Part shown: positions 30,695-42,014 of the stretch, piece after piece | Position numbering within the stretch: the stretch's first letter is position 1 | How the letters are laid out: each line of letters opens with the position of its first letter | Origin: Melastoma dodecandrum | Taxonomy: Eukaryota; Streptophyta; Magnoliopsida; Myrtales; Melastomataceae | Reading direction: 5' to 3' | Length of the DNA: 64,000 bases | Assembly: GCA_029817715.1 (NCBI GenBank) | Contig: JARUPY010000189.1 | Coordinates: 2,294,001 to 2,358,000, forward strand | Notes under the pieces: model-generated | Databases searched by the model: none | Told to the model about the DNA's origin: nothing | Seen by the model: the letters and a program-made list of their open reading frames with translations, nothing else | Position numbers and translations under genes: made by a program

Positions 30695-33248
30695 TAAAAT
30701 TCGTCGAATAATATCCCTAAATCGATATAAAAATTCGATATTAACACATATTTCGCAAAATATTCCTTCAAAAGGAAGTTATTTTGAAACAAACGTCCTG
30801 TCTGCTTGGCAAAGAGGGATCAATTTTATGGGACTCTAGGAATATCAATTTTATCGTGAACAAAACAATCGCAGGCATAATTCGTATCGGGTCCATTACG
30901 CAGACAAACGTGGAATGAGGACGAGGCTGCGAAAGTTATATATAAGTTCTTCCTTTCACGTGAGATGAAGGGAAACATTTACACGGTACTTGCTCACTCA
31001 TTCTTTAACTAATGGTATTAACAACTGGACAACCTAATTTTACAAAAAGAAAATTTATTTATTTTTTTTTAAGGGAACACTTAAAAATCAATCAACACAC
31101 GAGCAAGCACTAAGGTCTACATCGAGAGGAAGAGGAGGGTTTTGCATCATATCATATCATATCCCACCTATCGAAATTTTTATTTAATCATGTCAAAGTT
31201 TTTGTACACTGTCCTCACAACTGGAACCCAAATTATTTGGTCCTCGAGGAGTTATGTATATTTGGCTGGGGATGCTTTCTTTAACCGGTTGTTGTAAATT
31301 AAAGTATCTGCCACGGACTTTTTTAAATTCCTTTTTCGCCCCCCCCACCCAGAAGAACTAAGCTGAGAGCCTCCTCGGTCATTGTGTTCTCAGCCTTGCT
31401 TCTGAATCTGGGAATAATTTTCCATACCCATTACATAAATTTCAAATCTCCCTCTTCCTTATTTAAGTAGAATTTTATAACTTTAATCAAAGTTAAATGT
31501 TTTAAAAGTTCTGGATGACCTTAAGTTTATTATTAATTTTTTATTTTTCCCTTGTCATGTTATACTATTAGTAGTGGGGAGGGGGTGTCTCTATCCAAAA
31601 GGGAGGATTCTAAGTCTTAAAAAAAAAAAAAATTACAATGTGTTTGAAAATTTTTTGTTTCAGTCAGGAAAGTAACTCGCTGCTGCTACAAGTAACGAGA
31701 TATAACTTTTAAAATAAGCTCGTTATTTTATTATAGAAATTCGTTACTTGTTTGAAAAAAAAGGATTAGGATGAAAAAATATAAATTTATTCCTTTTATG
31801 ATAGGAGTAAGTTGTTACTTTAAGTATTGACTTATTTCTTATTAAAATAAAGGGATAATAAAACAAACGAACTTTCTTCTTGTCAAGTAAAGGGCCAGAT
31901 AAAATAAAAAAGTAGTTGGTTGAAGTAGCGATAAACTTGCTACTATATTAAAATTCGTTACTTGAAATAACGATTTTATGTAATGCGATTAAATTATAAT
32001 AAAATCGCCACTTCAAACAACAATTTCATAATGAAAAACCTAAATGATTAGATGAAGCAACGAACTTTTTTCATAAATCGAAAATGCTTATTTAAGTAAC
32101 AGATAATGAAATTTTTTAAAACTAATTACAATCCTCGTCTAAAAAGAGCATAACCAAGAGACATCAATTCGTCTGATAAAAAGGTCACACAGCCTCACAT
32201 CTCGAAGAAGAAAGACCAACAATACTATAATTTTTCTTTCTTTCTCTAAAGAAAGAAAGATCACTAAACTCTAATAATGTCGTTGCCAGGGGGGGTGGGG
32301 TCGTGATTGTTTGTGGGTGTTGTGATCTTGATGGATCACACGCCCTCCCTATTGGAAACCACGACAAACCCGCAACACGACAAACGTAGATTTTAGCTGT
32401 CCCCCAATTTGAAAAAAACTTCCAACTCTATTTCACGACGTGTCATACAATTATTTTACGTGTGACATGAATTATAACGACGCCTCACATCACACGTCAA
32501 CTTTATGGATTATTGGGTTTCGGATTGGTTCGAGGAATTCAGGCTCCTTTTTTTCTAATATAATATCTATAAAGTTTGGCCAAAGAGTTGAGGGAAGAGT
32601 TTACAAATTGGGTTTGGTAATCCGTTCTTATCACACACTCATATCCCCTATAATCTAATTATTTTTTTCTCCTCCTTCTCCCTAGTCATTCTCCCACATG
32701 GGTCGTTTCCAAGTCATGTTTGACGTGAGAAGATGGGTCGTACGAGGGTCGTTCATACTTCCTTTTCTTTCTTAAAAAAAAAATAAAGATTTCATGGTCA
32801 TTTCTTTAGATTTTGTACTTAAAGAGAGACAATCATGGACATTTGGCGAGTGAACTATTTGAACGACAAGTCAGTTTTTTTTTTTCCCCGAAAGCCCTAT
32901 AGGAATTTTGACCAAACGATCACGGTTGGATCAAATTAGTGCTATGAGTAAAGGGGAACCAAGGAAAATTAACACACTAAAGACTTCATGAATTTCATGG
33001 GTGATATGACCCAACTCGAAATGGGATTATTCGTACCCCGCAATAACTTAATAAGATTCAAGAAATTTGAACCGAAGACGAATTGGGATAAGTTATTTTG
33101 ACTAGGACTCGTCGTGGTCGTCGTTTTATATGAAATGTCTAGGTGAAGTAAGTCAAAGGATTCGTAGTCGTAAAACATCAATTTAAAGCTAACACATAAA
33201 CTTAGTCGTAAGCTTTGGAGGCGAAGTACATATGGGAAGACGAGCCCG
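30695..33248. other. gene-free AT-rich stretch
   Basis: No credible gene on either strand. There is a short CATAT repeat near 31146, a C-rich run near 31339 and several A/T homopolymers. The right end is the target duplication of the first MULE. Confidence 0.45.
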
Positions 33249-33864
33249 AATAAAAAAGGTTAAATTATTAAATATATTCCGTACTTATTAATATTTTTTC
33301 GATTTATTCTAAACTTTCAAAAATATCATCATATAACTTGAACTTAGGACGTTAATTCACCATTATCCTCAATTAGCCCCAGTAGTAACAGAATCTAATC
33401 TGGCACCCATGTGGCCACTAACTCCGTTATCGGGGGTACTTTAACTCTTTTGCCCCAAATCGGGAAGAAATCCCAAAAGCTGGGGATCTCAATTTTCTTC
33501 AACCCTAAAGACGAGCTCTCTCGTTAAATTTTCCTTTGATTTTGAAGTTAATGCTCACTCTGCCTCGAATCCATCACGCCAAGGTAGAAAGCTCATATCC
33601 GATTAGTGTTGATAGTCTGTTGGTGTTGTTAGTCCAGTGGTCAATGGTGAGTGATGTATCTCGTGTTGTTTGTCCATTGGTGAGTGATAGCTGTGTTCTC
33701 TAATATGAGTTTCGAAATCGTCCACGTTGAACCCAGCAAGCCAAGGTAGGAAGATCTCGTAGCCGATTGTGTAGGTAATCTGGTGGTGTGAGTGGTCCTT
33801 TATGTTATTCAAATATTTGTTTTTTGACAAGGCGTGACCCAAGCTGTTGCATATAGTTGTAGGA

Positions 33865-34305
33865 ATGTTTGGACATGGAAAAAATATTTCAAGCAAAAGA
33901 AATGAAATCAATAATAGTAGTATCAGCTCGAGTCGACAAGTCCAAGAAAGGACATGTTATTACTACTGTGGATTGGAATGTCCTCTAAAGATTGTACAAA
34001 ATGCGAAAAACAAAGGAAGGAAATATTTTGGTTGTCCTTGTTTTAGAGATGCAGATGGTGGGTGTGGGTCCTTTGTATGGAGGGATAACATTACTGGAAG
34101 ATGATTCATCTTTGAAAGATGGGTGGGTGCTGTCGAAGATGATTCATCTCTGAATGCAAAATTATTGAACACGCAAATAGAGTTGATCAAGGCAGAAGCT
34201 AAAATAGAGATCCTTAAATCTTATGGTAATAGATATATGCTTTTGTGTTATGTTTTAAGTTGTGTAATCTTTGTTTTAGCTTTCGGAATGGGTAAACTGT
34301 TGTAA
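33865..34305 (+). pseudogene. GRF-type zinc-finger/coiled-coil protein gene of the MULE, frame broken
   Basis: From the ATG at 33865 the reading has a GRF-type zinc finger (CYYYCGLECPLKIV, later GRKYFGCPCF and GGCGSFVW) and stops at 34104. The rest, a coiled coil (LNTQIELIKAEAKIEILKSY) followed by a C-terminal membrane-like helix (about 20 hydrophobic residues), continues in another frame at 34123-34305. A 38-bp tandem duplication sharing GAAGATGATTCATCT (34097 and 34135) falls exactly at the break and accounts for the shift. Small GRF-finger proteins often accompany plant MULEs, but their role there is not established. Confidence 0.75.
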
Positions 34306-34689
34306 TCTTTGTTTTTATTGTGTAATCTTTATTTTAGCTTTGGAAATGGGTAATTTGTTGTAGGATATCAAGTAATTGTAATGATTAACTGCTTGTAAAC
34401 TTTATATTGTGGAATTGAATGCAACCACAATTACTGATTTCAGCCACATTACTTTCAAATACAATTGCAAATACCTAATTTACAAAAAAGTTGACAGGGG
34501 ATTACTTTCAGCCACACTAGTTCCTAACTTACAAAAAGGTTCCAACTAACAGAATTATTCCCAGTCATAGTTAGCAAGCCTAAACCCAACTAATAGAATA
34601 GTTCCCAGACAAATTTGACAGAGGTTCTTCATCGAACTTCAACAATTCCTAGATGTTGAGTAAAGATCATTTAAGGTATTGCTTCCTTG

Positions 34690-34985
34690 ATTATCACACG
34701 ACTCTTGCGCGTAAGGATTTTCCAGGTTGGCCTATGTGTAAGGAATTTCCATCAGGTTGGCATGAGATTGATTTACTTGTCCTCTACCCCTCGACCTCCC
34801 TCTTCGTCGTCCTCTTCCTATACCCCTTGAAGTCTGAGCAGGTTCGATCAGCAAAGCAGCCTAGCATTCCACAACAAGATCTGTTAGTGACTATTTGGAA
34901 GAAGAGAAATAACATGAACAAGTACTTACATTAGTTGGCTGTCTTTCACATCATTTCTTATTATGACCATATTCATGACACTTGA
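34690..34985 (-). pseudogene. MULE transposase C-terminal zinc knuckle and RG-rich tail
   Basis: The minus strand reads a CCHC knuckle, MRCIKCHEYGHNKK then stop then C (about 34990-34945). After a gap, probably a spliced intron, an arginine/glycine-rich tail follows (RGIGRGRRRGRSRGRGQ, about 34835-34780). A knuckle of the same type closes the transposase at 41190-41240. It is joined to the N-terminal fragment by the deletion junction at 34957-35070. Confidence 0.6.
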
Positions 34986-35070
34986 TACATCTCATCTGGA
35001 CCAATCCACATTATCATATTCATATCTTATTATGACCATATTCATGACACTTCTTCATCCACATTATCAT
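34957..35070. repeat. filler DNA with duplicated segments at the MULE deletion junction
   Basis: A perfect 27-bp direct repeat lies at 34957-34983 and 35026-35052, 69 bp apart. It encodes part of the zinc knuckle on the minus strand. A second perfect repeat, TCCACATTATCAT, lies at 35005-35017 and 35058-35070 and belongs to the N-terminal coding side. The interval is thus a patchwork of copies from both flanks of the deletion. Confidence 0.8.
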
Positions 35071-35452
35071 TACTATAATCTGGAACAAACTTCACCCCAT
35101 CCACCTCTTCCTCCTCCTTATGTTCTAAATGGTCACTATCATTTCTTTCTTCTCCCTCTATGTACACATCCACATATTTTGATTCTAATAACAATGCAAC
35201 AAGCTCATTAACTTCATCATCACTTCTAATTTCTTTTAGACCTTTCGCTAGGATAAAACCAGGACTTGTAAACCACATTCTAGTGGGATCATATCTACAT
35301 GCTCTAGCCAAACTCACGATAATAAAATACCCTATCTTATTTACATCCACATCGTCAAATCTATTTGTTTTACCACCAATGTATCTAACCCGGCCGGATA
35401 AATTTAGCCTACCACCGACATGAAAGATCAAGGTACCGCGACTTTCATCCAT
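35042..35452 (-). pseudogene. MULE transposase N-terminal PB1-like domain (136 aa, truncated)
   Basis: The ATG at 35452 opens MDESRGTLIFHVGGRL. A YIGGK-x5-DDVDVNKIGYF segment follows, then SDDEVNELVALLLESKYVDV and YIEGEE. This is the PB1-like domain at the N-terminus of many plant MULE transposases. The acidic stretch after it is cut off at the filler junction. The same YIEGEE turn, followed by acidic sequence, begins the transposase remnant at about 39270. That supports a common architecture for the two elements. Confidence 0.7.
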
Positions 35453-36125
35453 CTACCACGAGTTCAAACAATCCCAACTCAACTAAGGAAGGGTTTGTTG
35501 ACGAGTCTAGAATCAGCCAAGGATTGGGATTAGTAAATAGGTTCGTACCTTCTGTGAAAATGATGGTCAGTTGATGGGTGTGTCGATGGAGACTTGTCTT
35601 CCATAACTTCTCTTCTCCTGGACAACAATGGGTACGGGGGGATGGATTCAATCGAAGACTTTCTTCTCCTAATTAGAACCCTAATTTTCTCCACTTTTGT
35701 TCGCTGCTTGCAAGTCGAGGGGAGAGGGGGGAAAATGAGCGTTGGACGAAAATACCCCTGATAACGGAGTTTTTGGCCACGTAGGGCCAGATTAGATTCC
35801 GTTACTACTGGGGCTAACAGAGGATAATGGTGAATTAACGTCCTAAGTTCAGGTTATATGATGATATTTTTGGAAGTTTAGGATAAATTGAAAAAATATT
35901 AGCAAGTACGAGATATATTTGATAATTTGATCAATAAAAAATGATGAACATGAGTCATGATTACAAGTGGAGGGAGTAAAAGGCCCAAAAACACTGAGCG
36001 GGCAGGTCCATCAGTGGGTGGATCGATAAATGATTTTCCTAACCAAATCATTAGAAACGACAAAGCCAAAAATTTCTTGGTATAATATCCATTAATTACA
36101 TAAAATACCCAACAAGTTATCTTGC

Positions 36126-36152
36126 AATAATAATAATAATAATAATAATAAG
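36126..36152. repeat. AAT microsatellite
   Basis: About nine AAT units in a row. It lies between the two small MULEs in otherwise gene-free sequence. Confidence 0.9.
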
Positions 36153-36260
36153 TCACACACTTGTATAAACGGAGGAAAAAAGGGCAAAATAATACGATAA
36201 TATCGAAACTATTACGAAACTTTCTATTTTGTCAAAAACTTAGTTTGTTATACGAGTTTA

Positions 36261-37406
36261 GGCCAAATTATTAAATATATCCTAAACTTTTGGCACTTTT
36301 TCTGATTTAGCATAACATTTGAAAAATATCCTCTAACATCCTAACGTTGCGCCGTTATCTCTATTATATCCTCCGTTAGCCGTCCCCGTTAACAGAGTCC
36401 TACGTGGCGCTAACGTGACAATTAACGTCGTTAATACCACATTTTATATATTTTTTCCTTAGGCTAAATTATCAAATATATCCTAAACTATATCACTTTT
36501 TTTTTAATTTAGCTTAACATTTGAAAAATATCCTCTTGCATCCCAATGTTGGACTGTTATCTCCATCATATAATCCGTAGCCGTCTCCAATACGAACAAA
36601 TATTGTAATAGATGTTTTAGCTATTATGAACAAATGGTAGTTGTTCTAATTAGAGTTAAAGTTAAATGTTTTAAACATATCCGGGATTACTAAAATTTCA
36701 TGACATGCCCACGCAAACACATTGTCATACATTATCGAGGCAAACACACGATCATTATCCAAGCAAATAACACTGTATAAGTATGTCAACATTGTTATAC
36801 AAATGCACAACTCCAAACCAACATTATTGAGATGTCAACTTTTTTGGGTTGGGAGTTGAGGGTTAGGGTGGGATATTGGTTGGGGATTGGTCGGGGTGAG
36901 ATTGCGGTCGGGTGCCGGTGTAGGACTGGTCGGAAGTATAATTAAAATATTCGTTAAGAGTGAGAATAAAATATATTTGTAGCTTTATTCGGGGTTTATG
37001 GTTCAATTTGAGAAAAAAATAGATTAAATGTGGTGCTGACAGCGTTAATTGTTGTAACGTCACGCAGGACTCCGTTAGCATCGACCGCTAACATAGAATA
37101 TAATGAAGATAACTGCTCAACGTCAAGATGTAAGATTATATTTTACAAATGTTATGCTAAAATGGAAAGAAATGTCAAAGTTTAGGATATATTTAATAAT
37201 TTATTATGGATAAAAATAGATTAAACGTGGAGTTGACGACGTTAACTGCCATGTCAGCGCCACGTATGACTTCGTTAGCGGGGGCGGCTAACGGAGGATA
37301 TAATTGAGATAACGGTCCAACGTTGTGATGTAAGAAGATATTTTTCAAATATTAGGCTTAATCGGAAAAAAACGTCAAAGTTTAGGATATATTTGAGTAT
37401 TTGGCT
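36261..37406. mobile_element. non-autonomous MULE (1146 bp) with duplicated TIR units, 10-bp TSD
   Basis: Ends read GGCCAAATTATT on the left and, reverse-complemented, AGCCAAATACTC on the right. A perfect 10-bp direct repeat TACGAGTTTA flanks it (36251-36260 and 37407-37416). The terminal unit of about 200 bp is present twice in tandem at each end: left near 36261 and 36462, right ending near 37205 and 37406. Each unit begins with AAATTATTAAATATATCC or a near variant. There is no ORF, so it depends on a transposase from elsewhere. Confidence 0.9.
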
Positions 37407-37416
37407 TACGAGTTTA

Positions 37417-38220
37417 TTATTAACTTTTGGTAATTAATTTTTTATAGCCCGTCGCGGACGAAAGCCGTTCATTTTCTGACATGTAATTAACGGTGTTCAC
37501 CGTGTCACCCACCCGTTTTCTTGGTTGTTACATACACCTGGAGGCCATACACAAGTTTTCAAATTTTTTTCCTTTCCTTTTTTTCCAAATCTCTGCCCTA
37601 TTTGCCTAATCGCTCCGATGGCCCTAATCGGAGTGGAGGCATAATAATCACACAAAGGCAAGTAGGAGGAAGAGGGAGGGCCTAGGGTGGCGAGGTAGTG
37701 GAGACGCATTAAAGCTTAGGGCTTAGCGAGAAGGAGCTGAAGAAAGGAGGTCCCCCACCACGAGAAGGTATGTCTGTGATTTTATACCTTCGACAGTGTC
37801 TGTAGTTTAGGGTTTAGATAAGTTGAGCTTGAAATGTGGTTGTTGCCCTACATATAAGGCGACCCGCATTTCCTTGAATCCGTATGTTGGCGGGAGGATG
37901 TGTTTTGATGGCTTAGGTTTGTGTGTTGGGGTTAGGGGGTAAAGTTTGCCGATGTTGATAGGATATTTCACATTTGTTGCTATAGGAAAAAAATCTGGGC
38001 TTATGAAGGTGGAAAGAATGTGGTATGGATTTCCAGGAAGTAGTTTATTGTAGGCAAAGAATATCTTAGCAAATAAGGATGTTATGAAAATGGTAAGTGA
38101 ATGTGAAGGTGGTGATAAATGTGAAGGTGGCGATAACTCTATGAAAGTAGAGTTATTTATGTCAATTTCATACCTATGATTTGTTAGATTTGTAAAATAT
38201 CGCTCTTATTGCATATTATT
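37417..38220. other. possible 5' region of the decayed MULE transposase gene
   Basis: I see no clear coding region. A GGTATGTCTG donor-like site (about 37767) and a following region resembling an untranslated leader with intron suggest the start of the MULE gene seen at 39267. A duplicated GTGAAGGTGG(T/C)GATAA segment occurs at about 38101-38135. This is an inference from position only. Confidence 0.3.
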
Positions 38221-39266
38221 TCTTGTTAATTTACATTACTCTCGAGAATTTGGATACTGCCGAATTTTGGGTTTATTTCAGATTAAAAACGGAAACAAGA
38301 AGATTTCGGCTTATCTAGAAAGATTCTGGGCAAAGGAAAAGAATTGAAGGTTACACATAGGAGGAGGACTAATTGAAGAGAAAAAAATATTTTATCCCAG
38401 ATTTTCAGAGATTCTCTAGGGTTTATTTTTTTAGGACTACAAAAGGATTTTGTTCCTTAGGCTATAAAAAAAGGACTTCGACAAGGGAGAAGAAGGGAAG
38501 TTAGCTTATTGTTTTAGGATGCTTTTCTTTTATTGGAATTGTGTCTCGAAAACAATGCTCGGCTAATCTTTCTTTGCTAGGATTATGTTGAACCAAATTG
38601 TGTAGTTGAATTTCCTGAACTCGTTTTAGAACAAATTTGTGCTTTGGATGTTTATTTATTTCGTTTGATCTTAATGCATGCAATTTGTCTGATCACCGAA
38701 TTGTATTGATTTGTTATCCTAACTTAAACTCGGGAGAGGAATTTTAGGAGAGAACGGGAACGAAATAGCCTTGGTTAATATCGCGGGAGCGAATTGGCTA
38801 GTAAGTAATATCGGAAGATATACTTCTAGGTAATCAATAAAGGATTGAATCTTAATGTATTCTGGCCTTCATAATTCACTATAGGGATATAGGTTTATGG
38901 TGGTTTAGAATAATCCTTTGTAAACTCGGGAGAGGCACTTAGGGATATAAGAATCCTGTTAGTAAACATAATTAGTATAAATTTGGGATAAACGAGTGAA
39001 GAGGTTTAACGAAATACGGAGGGATACCTGATCCTAGGCTTTTCTGTCTATTGAATTCAGATTCTTTGCTTTGATATTTATTTCTTACTAGTTTAATTTT
39101 CAGATTTAAAAACTCATTTTTTTCCTATTTGCTTGGCTACATAAAAATTGCAATTGTGTATGCTAAAGGATTTTAATTGCTATCCTCGTGGGAACGATAA
39201 CTCTACTCATATCTATATTACTTATTGCGATCCGTATACTTGCGGTGTACGAATTTAGCGACCAGT
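38221..39266 (+). repeat. LTR-like insertion inside the MULE gene
   Basis: The sequence has features of a plant gypsy-type R-U5 region. Near the right end it reads ATCCTCGTGGGAACGATAAC, then ATTGCGATCCGTATACTTGC, then GTGTACGAATTTAGCGACCA, where it stops. The next base begins the MULE coding segment. The left end may be TGTTAATTTACATT (about 38222). No internal retroelement sequence follows, so a solo LTR is the simplest reading. I could not find a matching target duplication, and the boundaries are uncertain. Confidence 0.4.
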
Positions 39267-41240
39267 TGGGAAAGTAAATATTTACATTGAAGGTGAGGAA
39301 GGGGGTGTTAGTGAGATTGAGTTGGGTTCACAATCTAACGAACCCGAATGTAGTGAGGAAGGAGGAAATAAAACTGAATTTGATAATTTGAAAGATGATG
39401 GGGAAGATGTCAGGACTGGTGCTAAGGAGGCTGATTTGGTAGAGGCGGATCAAGATAGGGATGAAGGTGAGGGTTTTGAAGTGGAGGATGAAGAGGTTGG
39501 TGATGATGAAATTGATGTGGCAGTGGAGGAAGTTAGAGGTGATGAAGGTGAGGTGGATGAGGGGAGAGTTAGGGAAATGGTTGGTGTAGCCATTGAGTCC
39601 GAATATGAGAGAAAGTGATGAAGAAATTGTAGATGATGATGATTGTTCAACTAGGTGAAAGAAGGAAGAAATCGAAACAGGTGTTTAGTGACTACAACCC
39701 CCAATGTGATCACAAGAGAATAGAGTGGAAAGTTGGGAAGTGTTCCGAAACAACTAACCAACTTCATAGGGCTGTTCAAAAGTATGCTATTGCCAATGGA
39801 TTTAACATAAGATGGAAAAGAAGTACAAAAGATAGACAAGAAAGTATTTGCGTTAAAGTATTTGTATTTTTTTACTTGACTTTATCGACTGGGCTGTGCA
39901 CAACGTTCAAAAAATTATTTGTATGGTTTGATGCTTTACGGACTGGTTTATTAGAGGGGTGTAAACCTTTCGTTGGATTTGATGGAATATTTGTTAAGAA
40001 TAAATGTGGTGGGATTCTGTTAAGTGCTGTGGGGTGTGACAGCAATGAAGGTATGTTTCCCATTGCTTGGGCTGTGGTGGAAGGTGAAAATTATGAATCA
40101 TGGACATGGTTTCTGGAGTTGTTGTTCAGACTGCTCGAGGTTGGTTCTGGTAATGGCTATACATTCATAAGCGACTAACAGAAGGTATGATGTGCCTTTT
40201 TAATGTGTTGTTATGTTTTATCCATTGTTATTTGATTGTCATTGTTATATTGATCGTCGTTGTTATCCATTTCATTAAGGACCACTTAATGCAATAGCAA
40301 ATGTGGCTCCGAATGCTGAACACCAAAATTGTGCAAGGCACATATATCAGAACTGGAAGGTTAAATATAGGGGTTGTTCCTGAAAACTTGTTTTTACAAG
40401 GCTGTAAAGAGCACTAATCAGATGGATTATGCAAATGCTCTAAAGGAGATGAGGGAAGGGCGCGATCGGATGCCTGGATTAGTGAGACTGTGGAAGATTT
40501 CCTGAAGAAATGACTTGGCCATTTTTATAAAGCATTTTTCAGAAAATCAAGTAAGTGCACAACTGTCACAAACAACATGTGCAAGACCTTCAATTCTTAT
40601 ATAATTGTCACTCGACGATTGCCTATCATTGATACGTTGGAAAGAATTCGTTGTTTCTTGATGGTTCACCAAGTTCAAGAAAAGAAGAGTCATTATGGAA
40701 GCCATGACATATTGCCGCCAAAAATCACGAAAAAAATTGAATTGCTAAAAGAAAGTTCAGGTAGGTATGTGGTCAAACCTTCTCTGGCTGAGCGATTTGA
40801 GGTATTAGTGGCTACTTCTGAAAAGGATGGGTACCTTGTAAATTTTAGTAGAAGATCTTACAACTGTAACTTTTGGGAGTTGTATTCTTTGTCTTGCCCG
40901 CATGTCGTTGCTTGTATAAACTACCAGAAAAGGCCAGTAGAGGATTACGTTTATTCGTGTTTTAAGATAGATTCATATAGGAAGGCCTATGACCATATCT
41001 TGGAACCACTTGAAGGAGTTAAGTTTTGGCCAAGAGATGATTTAGAGCCAATCAAGCCGCCACCATACAAGAAACTTTATGGAAGAAAAAAAAAAGCATA
41101 ACAGGAAAGTTAGCAAGGAGGAAGAGCCTAAAACTTCATCACAGCCACTTAGAGTTTCAATGCTATCCAAAAGAGGTGTTGCAATGAAGTGTTCTTCATG
41201 CGATGTTTACGGACACAACAAAAGGACTTGCAAGGGAAAA
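39267..41240 (+). pseudogene. MULE transposase remnant (acidic region, MULE core, SWIM finger, zinc knuckle)
   Basis: In order: end of the PB1-like domain (YIEGEEGG, about 39278), and an acidic linker (39322-39618). Next is a transposon-type DNA-binding region (CDHKRIEWKVGKCSE, about 39705, then ANGFNIRWKRS). The MULE catalytic core follows (CKPFVGFDGIFVKN, SNEGMFPIAWAVVEGENYES, about 39960-40178). Then come fragments in other frames, a SWIM zinc finger (CNFWELYSLSCPHVVAC, about 40865) and a CCHC knuckle (CSSCDVYGHNKRTC, about 41192). Stops, shifts and at least one intron-like gap (40180-40270) break the frame. This transposase type moves Mutator-like elements; the copy looks dead. Confidence 0.8.
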
Positions 41241-41780
41241 TGACATTCATTGCATCAAGTTGATGCTCCACAATCCCAAGAATAAGGTATTACACATATG
41301 CCATTAAGTTGAGATCATTCTTATGTTACGCAAAATAACATCATTTTTTATGTTGCACAGTTTCAGGTAAAGTAATACGTGTGATGTGCAAACTGTGGCC
41401 AGCAAGGACATAATAAGAGGACATGTCAACGTAGAAGCATAGCTGCAGTAGATGCACCTCTGGCTAAAGACGGAAGGGACGACCAATGTTTTGAAACTTT
41501 GGCCAGATGCACCTCTGTTTGTTGTTGGCCCTATTATGTTCTTTTTGTTGTTGGCCAAACTGTTAGGCTATATTTGTTGTTGGACAACTGTTAGGCTATT
41601 TTTGTTGTTGGCCGGACTATTTTTGGAAGCTATCTGAATGATAATGCAAAGGGTATCATTGATAATACTTCACAAGGCAAGTTATTAGGATAATAATCAG
41701 GACAATATAATAGATAATATTATCCCATAATAAAAATACCAAATGCATAATATTATGTAGACTATTATCTCCTAACTAAC
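41241..41780 (+). other. MULE transposase tail region with second knuckle and tandem repeat
   Basis: A second knuckle-like reading (CANCGQQGHNKRTC, about 41390-41435) follows the first, as if the 3' part had been duplicated or an exon retained. A short repeat with the unit TTGTTGTTGGCC/ACTGTTAGGCTAT occurs about three times at 41518-41620. No further gene is visible. Confidence 0.45.
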
Positions 41781-41789
41781 GAAAAAAGT

Positions 41790-41955
41790 ACTAGAATATT
41801 TCCAACAGCGCAACCACAATGCTTCGCAAGGCTATTAATTCAGTCTTCAGTTTAGCTATCCTCTGCTCTACTTGTTGATCATGCATTTTAACTTTCTTCA
41901 ACTTCTCAATCTTCGCTTCCAGCTTCTTAGTATGATCTTTTTTAAAATCATACTT
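41790..41955 (-). pseudogene. truncated GRF-finger partner gene, coiled-coil end only
   Basis: The minus strand reads a lysine/glutamate heptad-rich segment (KKLEAKIEKLKKVK, later EQRIAKLKTELIAL), then a short hydrophobic end and stop. It resembles the coiled-coil part of the GRF-finger gene in the MULE at 33258-35932 and has the same convergent position relative to the transposase. Its 5' part, with the zinc finger, is missing where the next gypsy element begins. Confidence 0.5.
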
Positions 41956-42014
41956 GTTTTCACTTTTTGATTATGGGTAACAACAGTTGCCCCTCTTTGT
42001 GAGGACATCTGATA

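Larger units (their letters stand above)
33258..35932. mobile_element. MULE with about 190-bp TIRs, internally deleted, 9-bp TSD
   Basis: The ends form inverted repeats of about 190 bp with roughly 85% identity by eye (33258-33450 and 35745-35932). Left starts GGTTAAATTATT, right starts GATCAAATTATC on its strand. A perfect 9-bp direct repeat AATAAAAAA flanks it (33249-33257 and 35933-35941), the target-site length of Mutator-like elements. Inside, read on the minus strand, are the transposase N-terminus (35452-35042), then its C-terminal zinc knuckle and RG-rich tail (about 34985-34700). A convergent GRF zinc-finger gene lies on the plus strand. The catalytic core is missing, so it is a deletion derivative of an autonomous MULE. 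Confidence 0.93.

Noticed and set aside
36462..37205. Inner pair of MULE repeats as a separate nested transposon
   Set aside because: No target duplication flanks the inner pair, and the same duplicated unit occurs on both arms, so doubled TIRs fit better.
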